In this document: positions 56,482 through 64,000 of the stretch, piece by piece
Layout: the number at the start of each line of letters is the position of its first letter
How positions within the stretch are numbered: the first letter of the stretch is position 1
Source: CAITWD01 sp963727285
Lineage (GTDB): Bacteria > Actinomycetota > Thermoleophilia > Miltoncostaeales > Miltoncostaeaceae
Direction of reading: 5' to 3'
NCBI GenBank assembly: GCA_963727285.1
Contig: CAVSFF010000011.1
Location: 62,001-126,000 of the forward strand
DNA length: 64,000 nucleotides
The notes under the pieces: generated by a model
Told to the model about the DNA's origin: nothing
What the model saw: the letters and a program-made list of their open reading frames with translations, nothing else
Database searches by the model: none
Made by a program: the position numbers and the translations under genes

Positions 56482-56814
56482 GTGCAGTGGGCCAATGACA
56501 ACGCGGTGCTTCTGGCGTTCCTGGTCGGTCTGGTCGCCGTCCTGGCATCCATGGTGGTGCTCGCGCTCCGCGGATGGACCGCCTATAAGCAGGTCAAGGT
56601 CGCCTCGACGGTGTTGGCGGCATCGGGCGCGGCACTCGCCGAGGACGTCAACCGGCTCAGCGAGGCCCTGGCCGCGCTTCCCGAGCGCCAGGCCGAGCTC
56701 CAGCAGGCCATTACCGACCTCCAGCGGCGGGCCGCGGCGGTTGGCGTGCTCGCGCGGCATACGGTGATCGCGCAGCGCATCCTGCGACGCCCGCTGTGGT
56801 TTGTCGGACTCTAG
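56482..56814 (+). CDS. Small membrane protein with coiled-coil tail
   Basis: 110 residues. One membrane helix (about 8-28, AVLLAFLVGLVAVLASMVVL) is followed by a long predicted helix with heptad-like spacing (LAEDVNRLSEALAALPERQA, ELQQAITDLQRRAAAVGVLA). The start is a GTG without a clear ribosome binding site. Its stop lies inside the start of the Ppx/GppA gene (TTG 56801), so the two overlap by 14 bases and are co-translated. Function unknown. Confidence 0.72.
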   Translation: MQWANDNAVLLAFLVGLVAVLASMVVLALRGWTAYKQVKVASTVLAASGAALAEDVNRLSEALAALPERQAELQQAITDLQRRAAAVGVLARHTVIAQRILRRPLWFVGL

Positions 56815-57784
56815 GCGCGCCGGCGATCCGCCGGTCGCCATCGTCGATGTCGGGTCGAACTCGGTACGCCTGTTTTTGTGGGACGGCGAGAGCGACGCCG
56901 GACCGACGGGATCGCGTCTGACGACGGTGACCGGGCTGCGACGCGGCGCCGACGCGGACGGCACCGTCGCCGGCGATGCGCTGGCGCGTCTTGACGGATG
57001 CGCGACGACCTACGGCGAGATGATGCGCGCGGCGGGTGTCGAGCGGGGCGTGGCGATCGGCACGAGCGCGGTCCGGGACGCCCCCAACCGGCGCGAGGTC
57101 GCCGACGTGATCGGACGCCGCCTGGGCCTGCCCCTGACCGTCGTGGCGGGAACCGTCGAAGCCCGTCTTGCCTACACCGGTGCGCGGCTTGCCGCCGACG
57201 GCGACACCGAGGCCATCGTGCTCGATGTCGGCGGCGGCAGCACGGAACTCGTCCGGGGAGATGTCACCGGGCCGACGCGGGCGGTCAGCCTCCAACTGGG
57301 TGCGGTCCGTTCGACCGAGCGCTACCTGGCCGCCGACCCGCCCACCGAGGAGCAGCTTCGCCGCCTGCGCGACGATGCCGATGCGGCGCTGGCCGGTGCG
57401 GTCGCCGGGATCGGCGGGCCGGCACCGTTGATCGGGGTGGCCGGGACGGTCACGACCCTCGCCGCCGTCGATCTGGGCATCTACGACCCGCGGCGGGTCC
57501 ACGGTCACATGCTGCGGCGTGTGCGTGTTGAGCGGATGCTGTCGTGGATGGCCGGGCTGCCGGTGTCCGAGCGTGCGCGCATACCGGGGCTGGAGCCGGC
57601 GCGCGCCCCGGTGATTGTCGCGGGGGCCGCGATCGTCGTCGCCGCGTTGTCCGCAACGGGCCGGGACGAGATGCGGGTCTCCGAACGGGATCTGCTCGAC
57701 GGCGTCGCCCGATATGCCGATCAGCTGGTCGGCCCGATCGGGGGTCCGGTGCCGAGAATCGCGACCTGCGAGTCGCTGACGTAG
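56801..57784 (+). CDS. Ppx/GppA-family exopolyphosphatase/pppGpp phosphatase
   Basis: 327 residues, ASKHA fold. Phosphate-1 loop VAIVDVGSNSVRLFLWDG, conserved E in AGTVEARLAYTG, phosphate-2 loop VLDVGGGSTELV and a third loop IGVAGTVTTLAAVDL. Only the two N-terminal domains are present, as in short actinobacterial Ppx1-type enzymes. It hydrolyses polyphosphate or pppGpp, counterbalancing the two PPK2 kinases in this window. The TTG start overlaps the preceding small membrane-protein gene. Confidence 0.9.
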   Translation: MSDSRRAGDPPVAIVDVGSNSVRLFLWDGESDAGPTGSRLTTVTGLRRGADADGTVAGDALARLDGCATTYGEMMRAAGVERGVAIGTSAVRDAPNRREVADVIGRRLGLPLTVVAGTVEARLAYTGARLAADGDTEAIVLDVGGGSTELVRGDVTGPTRAVSLQLGAVRSTERYLAADPPTEEQLRRLRDDADAALAGAVAGIGGPAPLIGVAGTVTTLAAVDLGIYDPRRVHGHMLRRVRVERMLSWMAGLPVSERARIPGLEPARAPVIVAGAAIVVAALSATGRDEMRVSERDLLDGVARYADQLVGPIGGPVPRIATCESLT

Positions 57785-57794
57785 GATTGTGCGC

Positions 57795-58058
57795 ATGGGC
57801 ACTACCCCCGACGCCGCCGGATCCGGTCTCGAGCAGTTCACCTCCATCGACGGGCTCGTCACCGCGATTCGCGAGATCAACGACCCGCGCGACGAGCGCC
57901 GCCTGATCTTCGCCAAGGGCGAGAACACCCGTCACATGCGCCACGATCAGGTGCTGCGGCGCTGGCCGATCCTTCCCGAGCAGTGGGCGAAACTGATCGA
58001 GGAGCGACGGGTCAATTCGGTCGACCGCACCCCCGGGGCCGCGACCTTCGGGCGCTGA
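57795..58058 (+). CDS. Small conserved-looking hypothetical protein
   Basis: 87 residues, soluble, rich in charged residues: IDGLVTAIREINDPRDERRL, IFAKGENTRHMRHDQVLRRW, PILPEQWAKLIEERR. There is no known domain; the amphipathic helices could form a small helical bundle. The ATG at 57795 lies two codons after a GTG; neither has a clear ribosome binding site. It follows Ppx/GppA by ten bases and is probably in the same operon, upstream of tRNA-Leu. Confidence 0.62.
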   Translation: MGTTPDAAGSGLEQFTSIDGLVTAIREINDPRDERRLIFAKGENTRHMRHDQVLRRWPILPEQWAKLIEERRVNSVDRTPGAATFGR

Positions 58059-58111
58059 CCGGGGCCCGCAGGGCGCCGGACCCGATCGACTACTCTGCCC
58101 CCACGGCGCCG

Positions 58112-58194
58112 GCCGGAGTGGCGGAACGGTAGACGCAAGGGACTTAAACTCCCTGGCCTTTCGGGGCGTGTGGGTTCGATTCCCACCTCCGGCA
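58112..58194 (+). tRNA. tRNA-Leu (anticodon TAA)
   Basis: An 83-base class II tRNA. Acceptor stem GCCGGAG/CTCCGGC, D-arm with GGCGGAACGGTAGACGC, anticodon loop ACTTAAA in a GGG/CTCCC stem, a long variable arm (TGGCCTTTCGGGGCGT) and T-arm GTGGGTTCGATTCCCAC. The CCA end is not encoded. Confidence 0.95.
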
Positions 58195-58202
58195 TCGGTC
58201 GT

Positions 58203-58229
58203 GCGCCACCCCGCCCGGCGGGGTGGCGC
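58203..58229. terminator. Hairpin after tRNA-Leu
   Basis: GCGCCACCCCGC and GCGGGGTGGCGC form a perfect 12-bp stem around CCG, nine bases downstream of the tRNA and 25 bases from the stop of the convergent beta-helix gene, so it probably serves both. Confidence 0.6.
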
Positions 58230-58253
58230 GGTGCCGACGTCGCGATCGGTGGA

Positions 58254-59477
58254 TCAGTTGGCGCTGATCGGCGTGGTGATGCTCGCGGCGAACCGGTTGT
58301 GGGCGATCGTGTTCTGGCTCCCCGGCGTGTTGAGGGTCCAGATGCCGACCTGGGCGTTGCTGAGGCGATTGTGGGTGATCACGGTGCCGGTGATCGGCCC
58401 GGCCCCGGAGACCGGAGGCCCGGATGCGACCAGGATGTTCACGGTGAAGTTGATCACTGAGCCCGGGTAGTCCGGGTCGCCGCCCACGTTGTTATGCGAC
58501 AGCCGGTTGCCCGTGATCACGTTGTCGTTGAGGTCGGCAGGTCCATGCTGGTGAATGACCACCCCGGCAAGCCCGTTGCCGATCGCCGTGTTGCCGGCGA
58601 TGACGTTGCCGAACACCGCCGCAAGGGGTGCGCCCCCGCCCAGCAGGATGCCGCCGCCCTGCGAGGTCGTCCCGTTGGCGATCACGACGTTGTGCGCGAC
58701 CAGGTTGTGGTAGACGCCGCCCGTGCCGTTGGGCGTCATTGAGGGGACGTTCAGCGTGGCGACGTGGCCCGCGAGGATGATCCCGCACTGCAGGGCGTTG
58801 TTGGTCACGCGGTTGCCGATGATGCGGTTGTTGTGGTTCGGTCCGACCTCGTCGGTGAGGTAGATCCCGCCGCCGTTGCCGGACGCGCGGTTCCCCGCGA
58901 CGGTCGAGTCGGACGCGGACAGCAAGTGGATGCCCCAGCCCGGCGTCGTCGGGTTCAGGCCGTTGCCGCGCAGGGTGTTGTCGGCGATCGTGATGTGCGA
59001 CAGCGCCGCCGTCGGGGCCGGGGCCGCCGCCGCCGTGCCCGGGACTGCGACGATGCCGGTATCCCCGGCGTTCTCGACGGTGAAGCCGCGCACCGAACTT
59101 CCGGACGCGCTCCCGGTGATGGCGATCCCGAACTGGTCGCCGGTCGCGTCGATCACCGCGCCGCGTTGCCCGATCAGGTGGACTCGGGAGACCACGGGGG
59201 CGACCATCGTCACGCCCGCGACGGTGGTCGAACCCGCGTACGTGCCCCCGAGGGCCCGAACCGTCGCGCCGGGGTGCGCGGTGTCGAGTGCAGTCGTCAG
59301 CGCGCAGGGCAGCGCGCGCGAGCAGACGCTGCCCGCGCCGGTGGCCGACGCCCACAGGGTCCCGGGCTTCCAGTGGTGATGATGATGGTGGCCGTGCGCG
59401 GCCACGGCAATGCCGGCCGGCGCGATCGCGGCCGTGGCGGCCAGCGCCACTGCGATGTGTCGAACGCTTCGAGTCAC
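58254..59477 (-). CDS. Secreted right-handed beta-helix (NosD/pectate-lyase-like) protein
   Basis: 407 residues. A signal peptide (RHIAVALAATAAIAPAGIAVAA) is followed directly by AHGHHHHHHW, a natural run of six histidines near the mature N-terminus. The body is a parallel beta-helix with repeated N-x-(I/V)-x-x-N-x units (ITIADNTLRGNGL, GNRASGNGGGIYL, NRIIGNRVTNNA, NVITGNRLSHNN). Such proteins bind or modify surface polysaccharides; no catalytic residues are obvious, so a structural or binding role is possible. The GTG start has GAGGGAGC five bases upstream. Confidence 0.82.
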   Translation of the reverse strand: MTRSVRHIAVALAATAAIAPAGIAVAAHGHHHHHHWKPGTLWASATGAGSVCSRALPCALTTALDTAHPGATVRALGGTYAGSTTVAGVTMVAPVVSRVHLIGQRGAVIDATGDQFGIAITGSASGSSVRGFTVENAGDTGIVAVPGTAAAAPAPTAALSHITIADNTLRGNGLNPTTPGWGIHLLSASDSTVAGNRASGNGGGIYLTDEVGPNHNNRIIGNRVTNNALQCGIILAGHVATLNVPSMTPNGTGGVYHNLVAHNVVIANGTTSQGGGILLGGGAPLAAVFGNVIAGNTAIGNGLAGVVIHQHGPADLNDNVITGNRLSHNNVGGDPDYPGSVINFTVNILVASGPPVSGAGPITGTVITHNRLSNAQVGIWTLNTPGSQNTIAHNRFAASITTPISAN

Positions 59478-59639
59478 GATGCTCCCTCGCTGCTCGTACG
59501 TGTCAGGGGGCGGCGTCGCGCAGGCGGCGCCGGCGTCGGCCGCGGTGGCGGGTGTGCCGGCCGATGCATCGAACGTACCCCGTCCGGCGGGGTGGGGCTG
59601 CAACGGTTTGTTAGAAAAACGTGATGGGCCGCCGCGGTT

Positions 59640-60155
59640 CTAGAGGCCGTGGCTCCAGGCGTCCTGGTGCGCGGCATGCGCCCGGAAGTCCACCGTCCGG
59701 ACGACATCCTGGGCGCCGGTGATCCCGACGAAGCGGAAGTCGGCATCGCGCGGGTCGCCGCCGGCGGTGTCGAACTCGACGTCGCCGACCCCGAGCAGTC
59801 GCTGCACGATCGTCTGGCGGACGGTGATGTTCTGGACGCGGCCGAGGGCGGTCGTCTGCTCGGTACGGGAGAGGATGCCGCGCCGGACGATGATCCGCTG
59901 GCTGGTCACCATGAACCGCATCGAGTGCCGCACCACGGTATTGCGAATGATCACCAGGACCAGCAGGACGATCGTGATCACCCACCAGTCGCCGACCGAC
60001 AGCAGCGTCGGCCATCCGTTGGCGGCGAGGATCGTCGCCAGCACGCCGGGGATCAGCGCGAGCGTGCCCCAGCGGGCGAAGAAGGCGATGCTCGATCGCG
60101 GGGAGGGCTGGCCGCGGTAGAGGATCTGTTCGCCCTGCAGCAGTTCCACCGTCAC
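59640..60155 (-). CDS. PH-domain (bPH2/YdbS-like) membrane protein
   Basis: 171 residues. Two adjacent membrane segments (about 28-48 and 55-72) are followed by a bacterial PH domain: RFMVTSQRIIVRRGILSRTE, QTTALGRVQNITVRQTIVQR, LLGVGDVEFDTAG. The N-terminal motif LLQGEQILYRGQPS is typical of these proteins. They are membrane-associated and of unknown function. The GTG start overlaps a GGAG-containing sequence. Confidence 0.85.
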   Translation of the reverse strand: MTVELLQGEQILYRGQPSPRSSIAFFARWGTLALIPGVLATILAANGWPTLLSVGDWWVITIVLLVLVIIRNTVVRHSMRFMVTSQRIIVRRGILSRTEQTTALGRVQNITVRQTIVQRLLGVGDVEFDTAGGDPRDADFRFVGITGAQDVVRTVDFRAHAAHQDAWSHGL

Positions 60156-60412
60156 ACTCCGGTCGCCGGAGGCACCCGCGGAGTCGGTGCGTTACCGGTC
60201 GCTTGAGATGTTGGCGGAACCCGGCGGGAACCCTTCAGGCAGGCGCTCTCGGCAGGGCGTGTCGATTCCTCAACCGTCGATCGGGGGGTGTTGCACCCCC
60301 GTTTCCCTGCACGGAGCGTTCCATCCTGCCTCAGTATCACCCTTTCGGGGGACACGGGAGCGGACCGGCGTGCCGACAGAGCAAGTGACAGGGCACGAAC
60401 GGGAAAGAGATC

Positions 60413-60757
60413 ATGGCACTCATCGGAACGACATCCATCGCACCATCGGCAACCCCCGCCAAGCCGCGGCGGCGGAGCCGCGCGAAGGCCCGTCCCCCGC
60501 GTGCCTATGCGGTGATCTGCGCGGAGTTGCGCGGACTCGGCGGACTCGTGCTCGAACAAGCACTGCTTGACGCGACCGAGGCGCCGCTGGAGAGCCTGTG
60601 CGAGTGGGCGAACCGCCTGGCTCGTGAGCTTGAGGTCGAGGGCGTCGGCGCACCCGAGGACTACCGCTGCCTGCTCCACGCCATCGTCGAGATGAACAAG
60701 CGCGCGGAAGCCACGCATGCCGGCGACGCGGGCGCGACCGAGGGCGTCGCCGCCTAG
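60413..60757 (+). CDS. Hypothetical helical protein with basic N-terminus
   Basis: 114 residues. A basic, proline-rich head (SATPAKPRRRSRAKARPPRA) is followed by a compact helical part (YAVICAELRGLGGLVLEQAL, LESLCEWANRLARELEVEGV, RCLLHAIVEMNKRAE). It could bind nucleic acid through the basic head; this is a guess. The ATG follows GGGAAAGAGA. Upstream (60156-60412) is a 257-base leader with a hairpin GGGGGTG-TTG-CACCCCC near 60285. It converges on ispA. Confidence 0.55.
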   Translation: MALIGTTSIAPSATPAKPRRRSRAKARPPRAYAVICAELRGLGGLVLEQALLDATEAPLESLCEWANRLARELEVEGVGAPEDYRCLLHAIVEMNKRAEATHAGDAGATEGVAA

Positions 60758-60764
60758 CCGCGTC

Positions 60765-60785
60765 GCGCCAGGCTAGCTCTGGCGC
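60765..60785. terminator. Hairpin between convergent hypothetical gene and ispA
   Basis: GCGCCAG and CTGGCGC form a 7-bp stem around GCTAGCT; the ispA stop codon lies in the loop and right arm. It may serve as a terminator for the plus-strand gene. Confidence 0.4.
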
Positions 60786-61678
60786 TCGAAGACATGGTCG
60801 GCCAGCGCGGCCAGATCGTGCGTCGGACCGGGGATCGCGTCCAGCAGCGCCAGTGCGTGACGGTGGCGTTCGTCGGCCAGCTCACGGGCACGGTCGAGCC
60901 CGTGCACGCTGACGTAGGTCGCCTTGCCCATTCGGGCATCGGCGCCGACGGCCTTGCCAAGCAGCGCCTCGCTCCCGACTTCGTCGAGGATGTCGTCGAC
61001 GATCTGGAACAGCAGTCCGAGTTCGTCCGCAAAGGCACGGTAACGCTGGGCGATCTCCGGCGCCGGTGGCGCGAGGACGAGGGCGCATTGCACGCAGGCG
61101 CCGATCAGCCGGCCCGTCTTGAGCAGGTGCACCCGCCGCAGGGACTCGGCCGAGTCCAGACCCGCGTCCCGCAGGTCCAGGAACTGGCCACCGACCATCC
61201 CGCCGACTCCGGTCGCGCGGCTGATCTCGGCGAGCATGCCGATCTGCACGTCCGGTCCGCCGCTCTGGCGCTCACACACGATGCGGACCGCCTCCGCGAA
61301 CAGCGCATCACCGGCCAGGATCGCCGCGTCCTCGCCGAAGGCCTTGTGGCAGGTCGGCTTCCCACGGCGAAGATCGTCGTCGTCCATGGCCGGAAGGTCG
61401 TCGTGGATCAGCGAGTAGGTGTGGATGAGTTCAAGCGCCGCAGCCCCGGGCAACAGCAGGTCCGGGTCGACCCCGAGCGCCTCGGCGGTCGCGAGTGCCA
61501 GCACCGGCCGGAACCGCTTGCCGCCGGCAAGCAGCGAGTACCGCATCGCCTCGACAAGACCCTGCGTTCCCGCGGCCTGGCTGCGGAGCCCCTGCTCGGG
61601 CGGCAAGAAATCGATGTCCCGGAGGTAGTCCTCGACGCGGACGCGCAGATGTTCGGGATACGGGGTGGAGGTGTGCAC
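60773..61678 (-). CDS. ispA: Farnesyl/geranylgeranyl diphosphate synthase
   Basis: 301 residues. The first aspartate-rich motif lies in HTYSLIHDDLPAMDDDDLRR and is almost identical to bacterial IspA; the second is FQIVDDILDEVGS. KRFRPVLAL and GDALFAEA are standard. It condenses IPP with DMAPP/GPP to make C15 or C20 prenyl diphosphates for quinone, carotenoid or undecaprenyl synthesis. No other isoprenoid gene (dxs, xseB) is adjacent. The GTG at 61678 is used because conserved sequence begins just after it; it has no clear ribosome binding site. Confidence 0.92.
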   Translation of the reverse strand: MHTSTPYPEHLRVRVEDYLRDIDFLPPEQGLRSQAAGTQGLVEAMRYSLLAGGKRFRPVLALATAEALGVDPDLLLPGAAALELIHTYSLIHDDLPAMDDDDLRRGKPTCHKAFGEDAAILAGDALFAEAVRIVCERQSGGPDVQIGMLAEISRATGVGGMVGGQFLDLRDAGLDSAESLRRVHLLKTGRLIGACVQCALVLAPPAPEIAQRYRAFADELGLLFQIVDDILDEVGSEALLGKAVGADARMGKATYVSVHGLDRARELADERHRHALALLDAIPGPTHDLAALADHVFERQS

Positions 61679-61759
61679 AGGCGCAGGGGATGCTAGCGGC
61701 GCGCGGCGGGATCCGGAACGGCGCCCCACATGCGCAGCCGCGGCCGCTACCGTCCGGTC

Positions 61760-62773
61760 ATGCGTGCGTTGATCCTCCACGGCCCGGGCGACCTGCGGCT
61801 CGAGGAGTGCCCCCGTCCGACCCCGGGCCCGGGCGAGGTCGTGATCGCGGTCGATGCCGCGCTGACCTGCGCGACCGACACCAAAATCCTGGCCCGCGGG
61901 GTGCATCCATCGCTCGGTCCGGTCCCCGTGGCGTTTGGGCACGAGGGTGCCGGCACCGTCGCCGAGGCCGGCCGCGGCGCGCCGGCGGCGGTCGGTGACC
62001 GTGTCGTCGTCGCCAACTCGGCCCCCTGCGGGACCTGCGAGTGGTGCCGCGCGGGGCGCGAGGGACTGTGTGCGGACATCACCTACCTCAGCGGCACCTA
62101 CGCGCAGTATCTGCGGGTCCCGGCGCGCATCGCAGCCGTGAACATGCTGGGGATCCCCGACGTCCTCGATCCGGCCCTGGCCGCCCTCAGCGAACCCGTC
62201 GCCTGCGGGCTGCGGGGCGCCGAGCGGTCGGGCGCGCGGGCCGGCCAGTCGGTCGTCGTTCTCGGCGGCGGGCTGCAGGGGCAGGTGGTGTGTCGCGCGC
62301 TCGCCCGACGCGGGTGTGAGGTGATTCTCTGCGACCCCCATCCGGAGCGCCGTGCCCAGGCCACCAGGATGGGTGCGGCGGCAACCGAGGATGCGCCGCG
62401 CGACGCGGCCGCGCGTGCCCGTGTCCGCGCGCGGACGCCGGGGGGGTTGGGTGCCCACGTGACTGTCGCCGCGGTCGGGGCGGTGTCGGTGTGGGAGACC
62501 GCCGTGGCGCTCGTGCGACCCGGGGGTGAGGTGAACCTGCACGGCGGACCCGGGCCCGGCGACGTGCTTGGCGTGCCCGCCGGACCACTGCACTACGGTG
62601 AGGTCACGATCCAGGCCTCCTACCACCACACCCCGGCGACATTCCGGGCGGCGCTGGCGGAGATCGGCGCGGCACCGGAGCTGTTCGCGGAATTCCTCGG
62701 TGCGGAGATCGGTCTCGGGGAGGTGGGCCGGGTACTGGCCGCCGGGGGCCAAAAGCGCGTGGTGCGCCCCTGA
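61760..62773 (+). CDS. Zinc-dependent MDR alcohol dehydrogenase-like protein
   Basis: 337 residues. MDR fold with catalytic zinc ligands C (ALTCATDTKI) and GHEGAG, structural zinc cluster CGTCEWCRAGREGLC (four cysteines) and the cofactor motif VVLGGGLQGQVVCRAL. The second half (GGEVNLHGGPGPGD, LHYGEVTIQASYHHT) resembles sorbitol/threonine-type dehydrogenases. The physiological substrate is unknown. The ATG at 61760 lies 81 bases from the divergent ispA start. Confidence 0.9.
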   Translation: MRALILHGPGDLRLEECPRPTPGPGEVVIAVDAALTCATDTKILARGVHPSLGPVPVAFGHEGAGTVAEAGRGAPAAVGDRVVVANSAPCGTCEWCRAGREGLCADITYLSGTYAQYLRVPARIAAVNMLGIPDVLDPALAALSEPVACGLRGAERSGARAGQSVVVLGGGLQGQVVCRALARRGCEVILCDPHPERRAQATRMGAAATEDAPRDAAARARVRARTPGGLGAHVTVAAVGAVSVWETAVALVRPGGEVNLHGGPGPGDVLGVPAGPLHYGEVTIQASYHHTPATFRAALAEIGAAPELFAEFLGAEIGLGEVGRVLAAGGQKRVVRP

Positions 62774-62788
62774 CCCCCGGCGGCGGTC

Positions 62789-63163
62789 TCAGTTGGACAG
62801 CAGCGCGCGCAGCTTGTCGATCTGCGCAACCTTCTCGGAGAGGCGGTCGAGCTCGCGCCGCTGGGATCGGACGAGTGCGCCCAACTCGTTGATCGCATCG
62901 GTCGCCCGCTTGATCACGGCGTCCGTGTCCGCCGCCTGCGCCGCCGCCTTGCGACCGCGCGGGCGGGAGCTGCCGCCGTCCTTGATCCGGGCGATCCGGT
63001 AATAGTTGGCCGCCACCGTACCCGCACGACTGCCGCGCTCCTCGGCGATGCGCTGGAACGCCTGGGTGCGGGTGATGTCTTCCGCGCCGACGAGTGCGTT
63101 GACCTGCGCGTAGATCTGTTCGCCGATCTTGCCTCGTTCAGCCGTGTTCTCGGTGTCGCTCAT
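62789..63163 (-). CDS. Small protein with HTH-like N-terminus and coiled-coil tail
   Basis: 124 residues. The first half (IGEQIYAQVNALVGAEDITR, TQAFQRIAEERGSRAGTVAA, NYYRIARIKDG) has the look of a helix-turn-helix, with AGTVAANYYRIAR as a possible recognition helix. A basic hinge (SSRPRGRKAAAQ) follows, then a C-terminal coiled coil with heptad leucines (LGALVRSQRRELDRLSEKVA). It could be a DNA-binding dimer. The ATG has GGGAG upstream. I do not recognise a named family. Confidence 0.68.
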   Translation of the reverse strand: MSDTENTAERGKIGEQIYAQVNALVGAEDITRTQAFQRIAEERGSRAGTVAANYYRIARIKDGGSSRPRGRKAAAQAADTDAVIKRATDAINELGALVRSQRRELDRLSEKVAQIDKLRALLSN

Positions 63164-63282
63164 AAAGGTGGCTCCCTGGGGATCGTTATCTCCGGAGACA
63201 CCTGTTTATCATGGTCTCGGCTGGGGTTGTGTAAGAAACGTGTGTAGTTATACGAACCGCGCCGGTATAGCGGACCGGATCG

Positions 63283-64000
63283 CTATGCGCCGCCGAAGAC
63301 CGCGATCGTCGCCGTGAATCCGTGCAGGAAGGTCGTTCCCCCGACGGCACCGAACTCGCCGTTGCAGAAGAGCCCTGCGACGGGGGGATTCCCGAATCGG
63401 TCCGCGATGACCGTGACGTCGTGGTGCGGCTCGGAAAACATCGCTGCTCCGCGTGCGATACATGTAAACACCAGGGCGCCGGCGATATCGCCGTCGAGTG
63501 CCGTCGACGCCGCCCGTGTCACGCTATTCAGATCAGAGTCGGCGGAGACGTCATCGCGGACGTGTAGTCGGACGGTCTGCCCGATGCGTACCTGTTCGCC
63601 GACGTGGATTGATCCGTCGTCGGGATTCGCCCCGAGGATGCCCCGCATCAAGAAGTCGCCGGAGTCGTAGTCCGGCGTATTTTCGTTCATCACGATCCCG
63701 AGTGTGATGCCACCGTTGACCAGCTCGAGCGCGCGGTCGTCGAGACTGTCGAGAATCTGTTCGAGTTTGGTGAGGGCGGGCACGCCCGCCAGCGCATAGA
63801 TCCGGCCTTGCCCGTCGGCGTCGGTGACGACCATCTCCGGCCCGACGGGGGTGCAGCCCTGCGAGACCGCGGTGATCAGGGTGATCCCGCCGATGCTGAG
63901 GCCCACGAGCCCGTCGTGCATCACATGATCGTCCAGCCACAGCACGTGTTCGCCGGGGCGCTCGCCGCCGGCCGCCAAACCGCCGACCACCGGTGGCCGC
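63283..64000 (-). CDS. FIST-domain signal/sensor protein, C-terminal part
   Basis: The coding frame enters from the right edge and ends at 63283; about 238 residues are visible. GLSIGGITLITAVSQGCTPVG and the FIST_C landmarks YALAGVPALTKLEQIL, GDFLMRGILGANPDDGSIHV, GALVFTCIARGAAMF and PVAGLFCNGEFGAVGG are clear. FIST proteins sense small ligands (amino-acid-like molecules) and often partner with histidine kinases; no partner is visible here. An inverted repeat ATAGCG-N8-CGCTAT (63267-63286) overlaps the stop and may be a terminator. Confidence 0.87.
   Translation of the reverse strand, partial: RPPVVGGLAAGGERPGEHVLWLDDHVMHDGLVGLSIGGITLITAVSQGCTPVGPEMVVTDADGQGRIYALAGVPALTKLEQILDSLDDRALELVNGGITLGIVMNENTPDYDSGDFLMRGILGANPDDGSIHVGEQVRIGQTVRLHVRDDVSADSDLNSVTRAASTALDGDIAGALVFTCIARGAAMFSEPHHDVTVIADRFGNPPVAGLFCNGEFGAVGGTTFLHGFTATIAVFGGA

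Noticed and set aside
59370..59405. His6 run as vector or cloning contamination
   Set aside because: It is continuous with a natural signal peptide and beta-helix gene of normal composition, with mixed CAC/CAT codons.
60773..62752. Very long minus-strand frame of 659 codons
   Set aside because: The first half is antisense to the zinc-dependent dehydrogenase on the plus strand and has no conserved features; only the ispA part (60773-61678) is real.

Overview
The window is a stretch of high-GC (about 70%) bacterial chromosome. Gene content points to an actinobacterial lineage: a secreted SpoIID/LytB-domain protein, a small Rpf/lysozyme-like protein, secreted PF03640 (COG4315) proteins, a pair of ArsA/GET3-type ATPases, an MSMEG_0565-type glycosyltransferase, a CtaA with two CPSWPLC motifs, and GTG/TTG starts. 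A Thermoleophilia/Solirubrobacterales-like origin is my inference, not something the sequence proves. I see no integrase, transposase, phage gene, CRISPR array or rRNA; it looks like ordinary chromosome with many short operons.

Layout. 0-7 kb: a heavily frameshifted spoIID-like gene, a TMEM175-type channel, a membrane-tethered Mrr-like nuclease, and a TetR/MFS-efflux pair with matching operators. 7-17 kb: a MarP-like protease, a GH15 glucoamylase/trehalase, an isochorismatase-fold protein, cytochrome bd oxidase (cydAB), a PPOX-VOC reading frame, a first PPK2 and a GT2 glycosyltransferase. 17-22 kb: an Rpf-like protein, two secreted PF03640 proteins divergent from an ECF sigma/anti-sigma pair, and YceI under a MarR-type operator. 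22-31 kb: a DMT transporter, an HtrA-like protease, a DUF2252 protein, an MBL hydrolase, a membrane protein/cupredoxin/duplicated helical lipoprotein cluster, and OsmC. 31-41 kb: an SGNH protein, DUF202, NDH-2, CtaA, an ArsR-SRPBCC pair with an operator over the start codon, a SulP transporter and a diacylglycerol-kinase-like enzyme. 41-46 kb: a second PPK2 with a P-type ATPase, initiator tRNA, and a MOSC protein with a small membrane protein. 46-54 kb: a Na+/H+ antiporter, the primary sigma factor under an SOS box, a TPR-like protein, a lone PilT-type ATPase, HxlR, a methyltransferase and a GT4 glycosyltransferase. 54-64 kb: two ArsA ATPases coupled to a small protein, Ppx/GppA, tRNA-Leu, a secreted beta-helix protein, a PH-domain protein, IspA, an MDR dehydrogenase and a FIST-domain protein cut by the right edge.

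Themes. Respiration and redox are well represented (cydAB, NDH-2, CtaA, cupredoxin, OsmC, YceI). Polyphosphate metabolism has two PPK2 kinases and one Ppx. Several regulators sit beside convincing operators (TetR, MarR-type, ArsR, LexA box). At least seven conserved genes are interrupted by one-base frame changes, several at homopolymers or simple G/C runs and most in the first 17 kb. This is better explained by residual sequencing indels than by gene decay, so the protein products of those genes should be read across the breaks.
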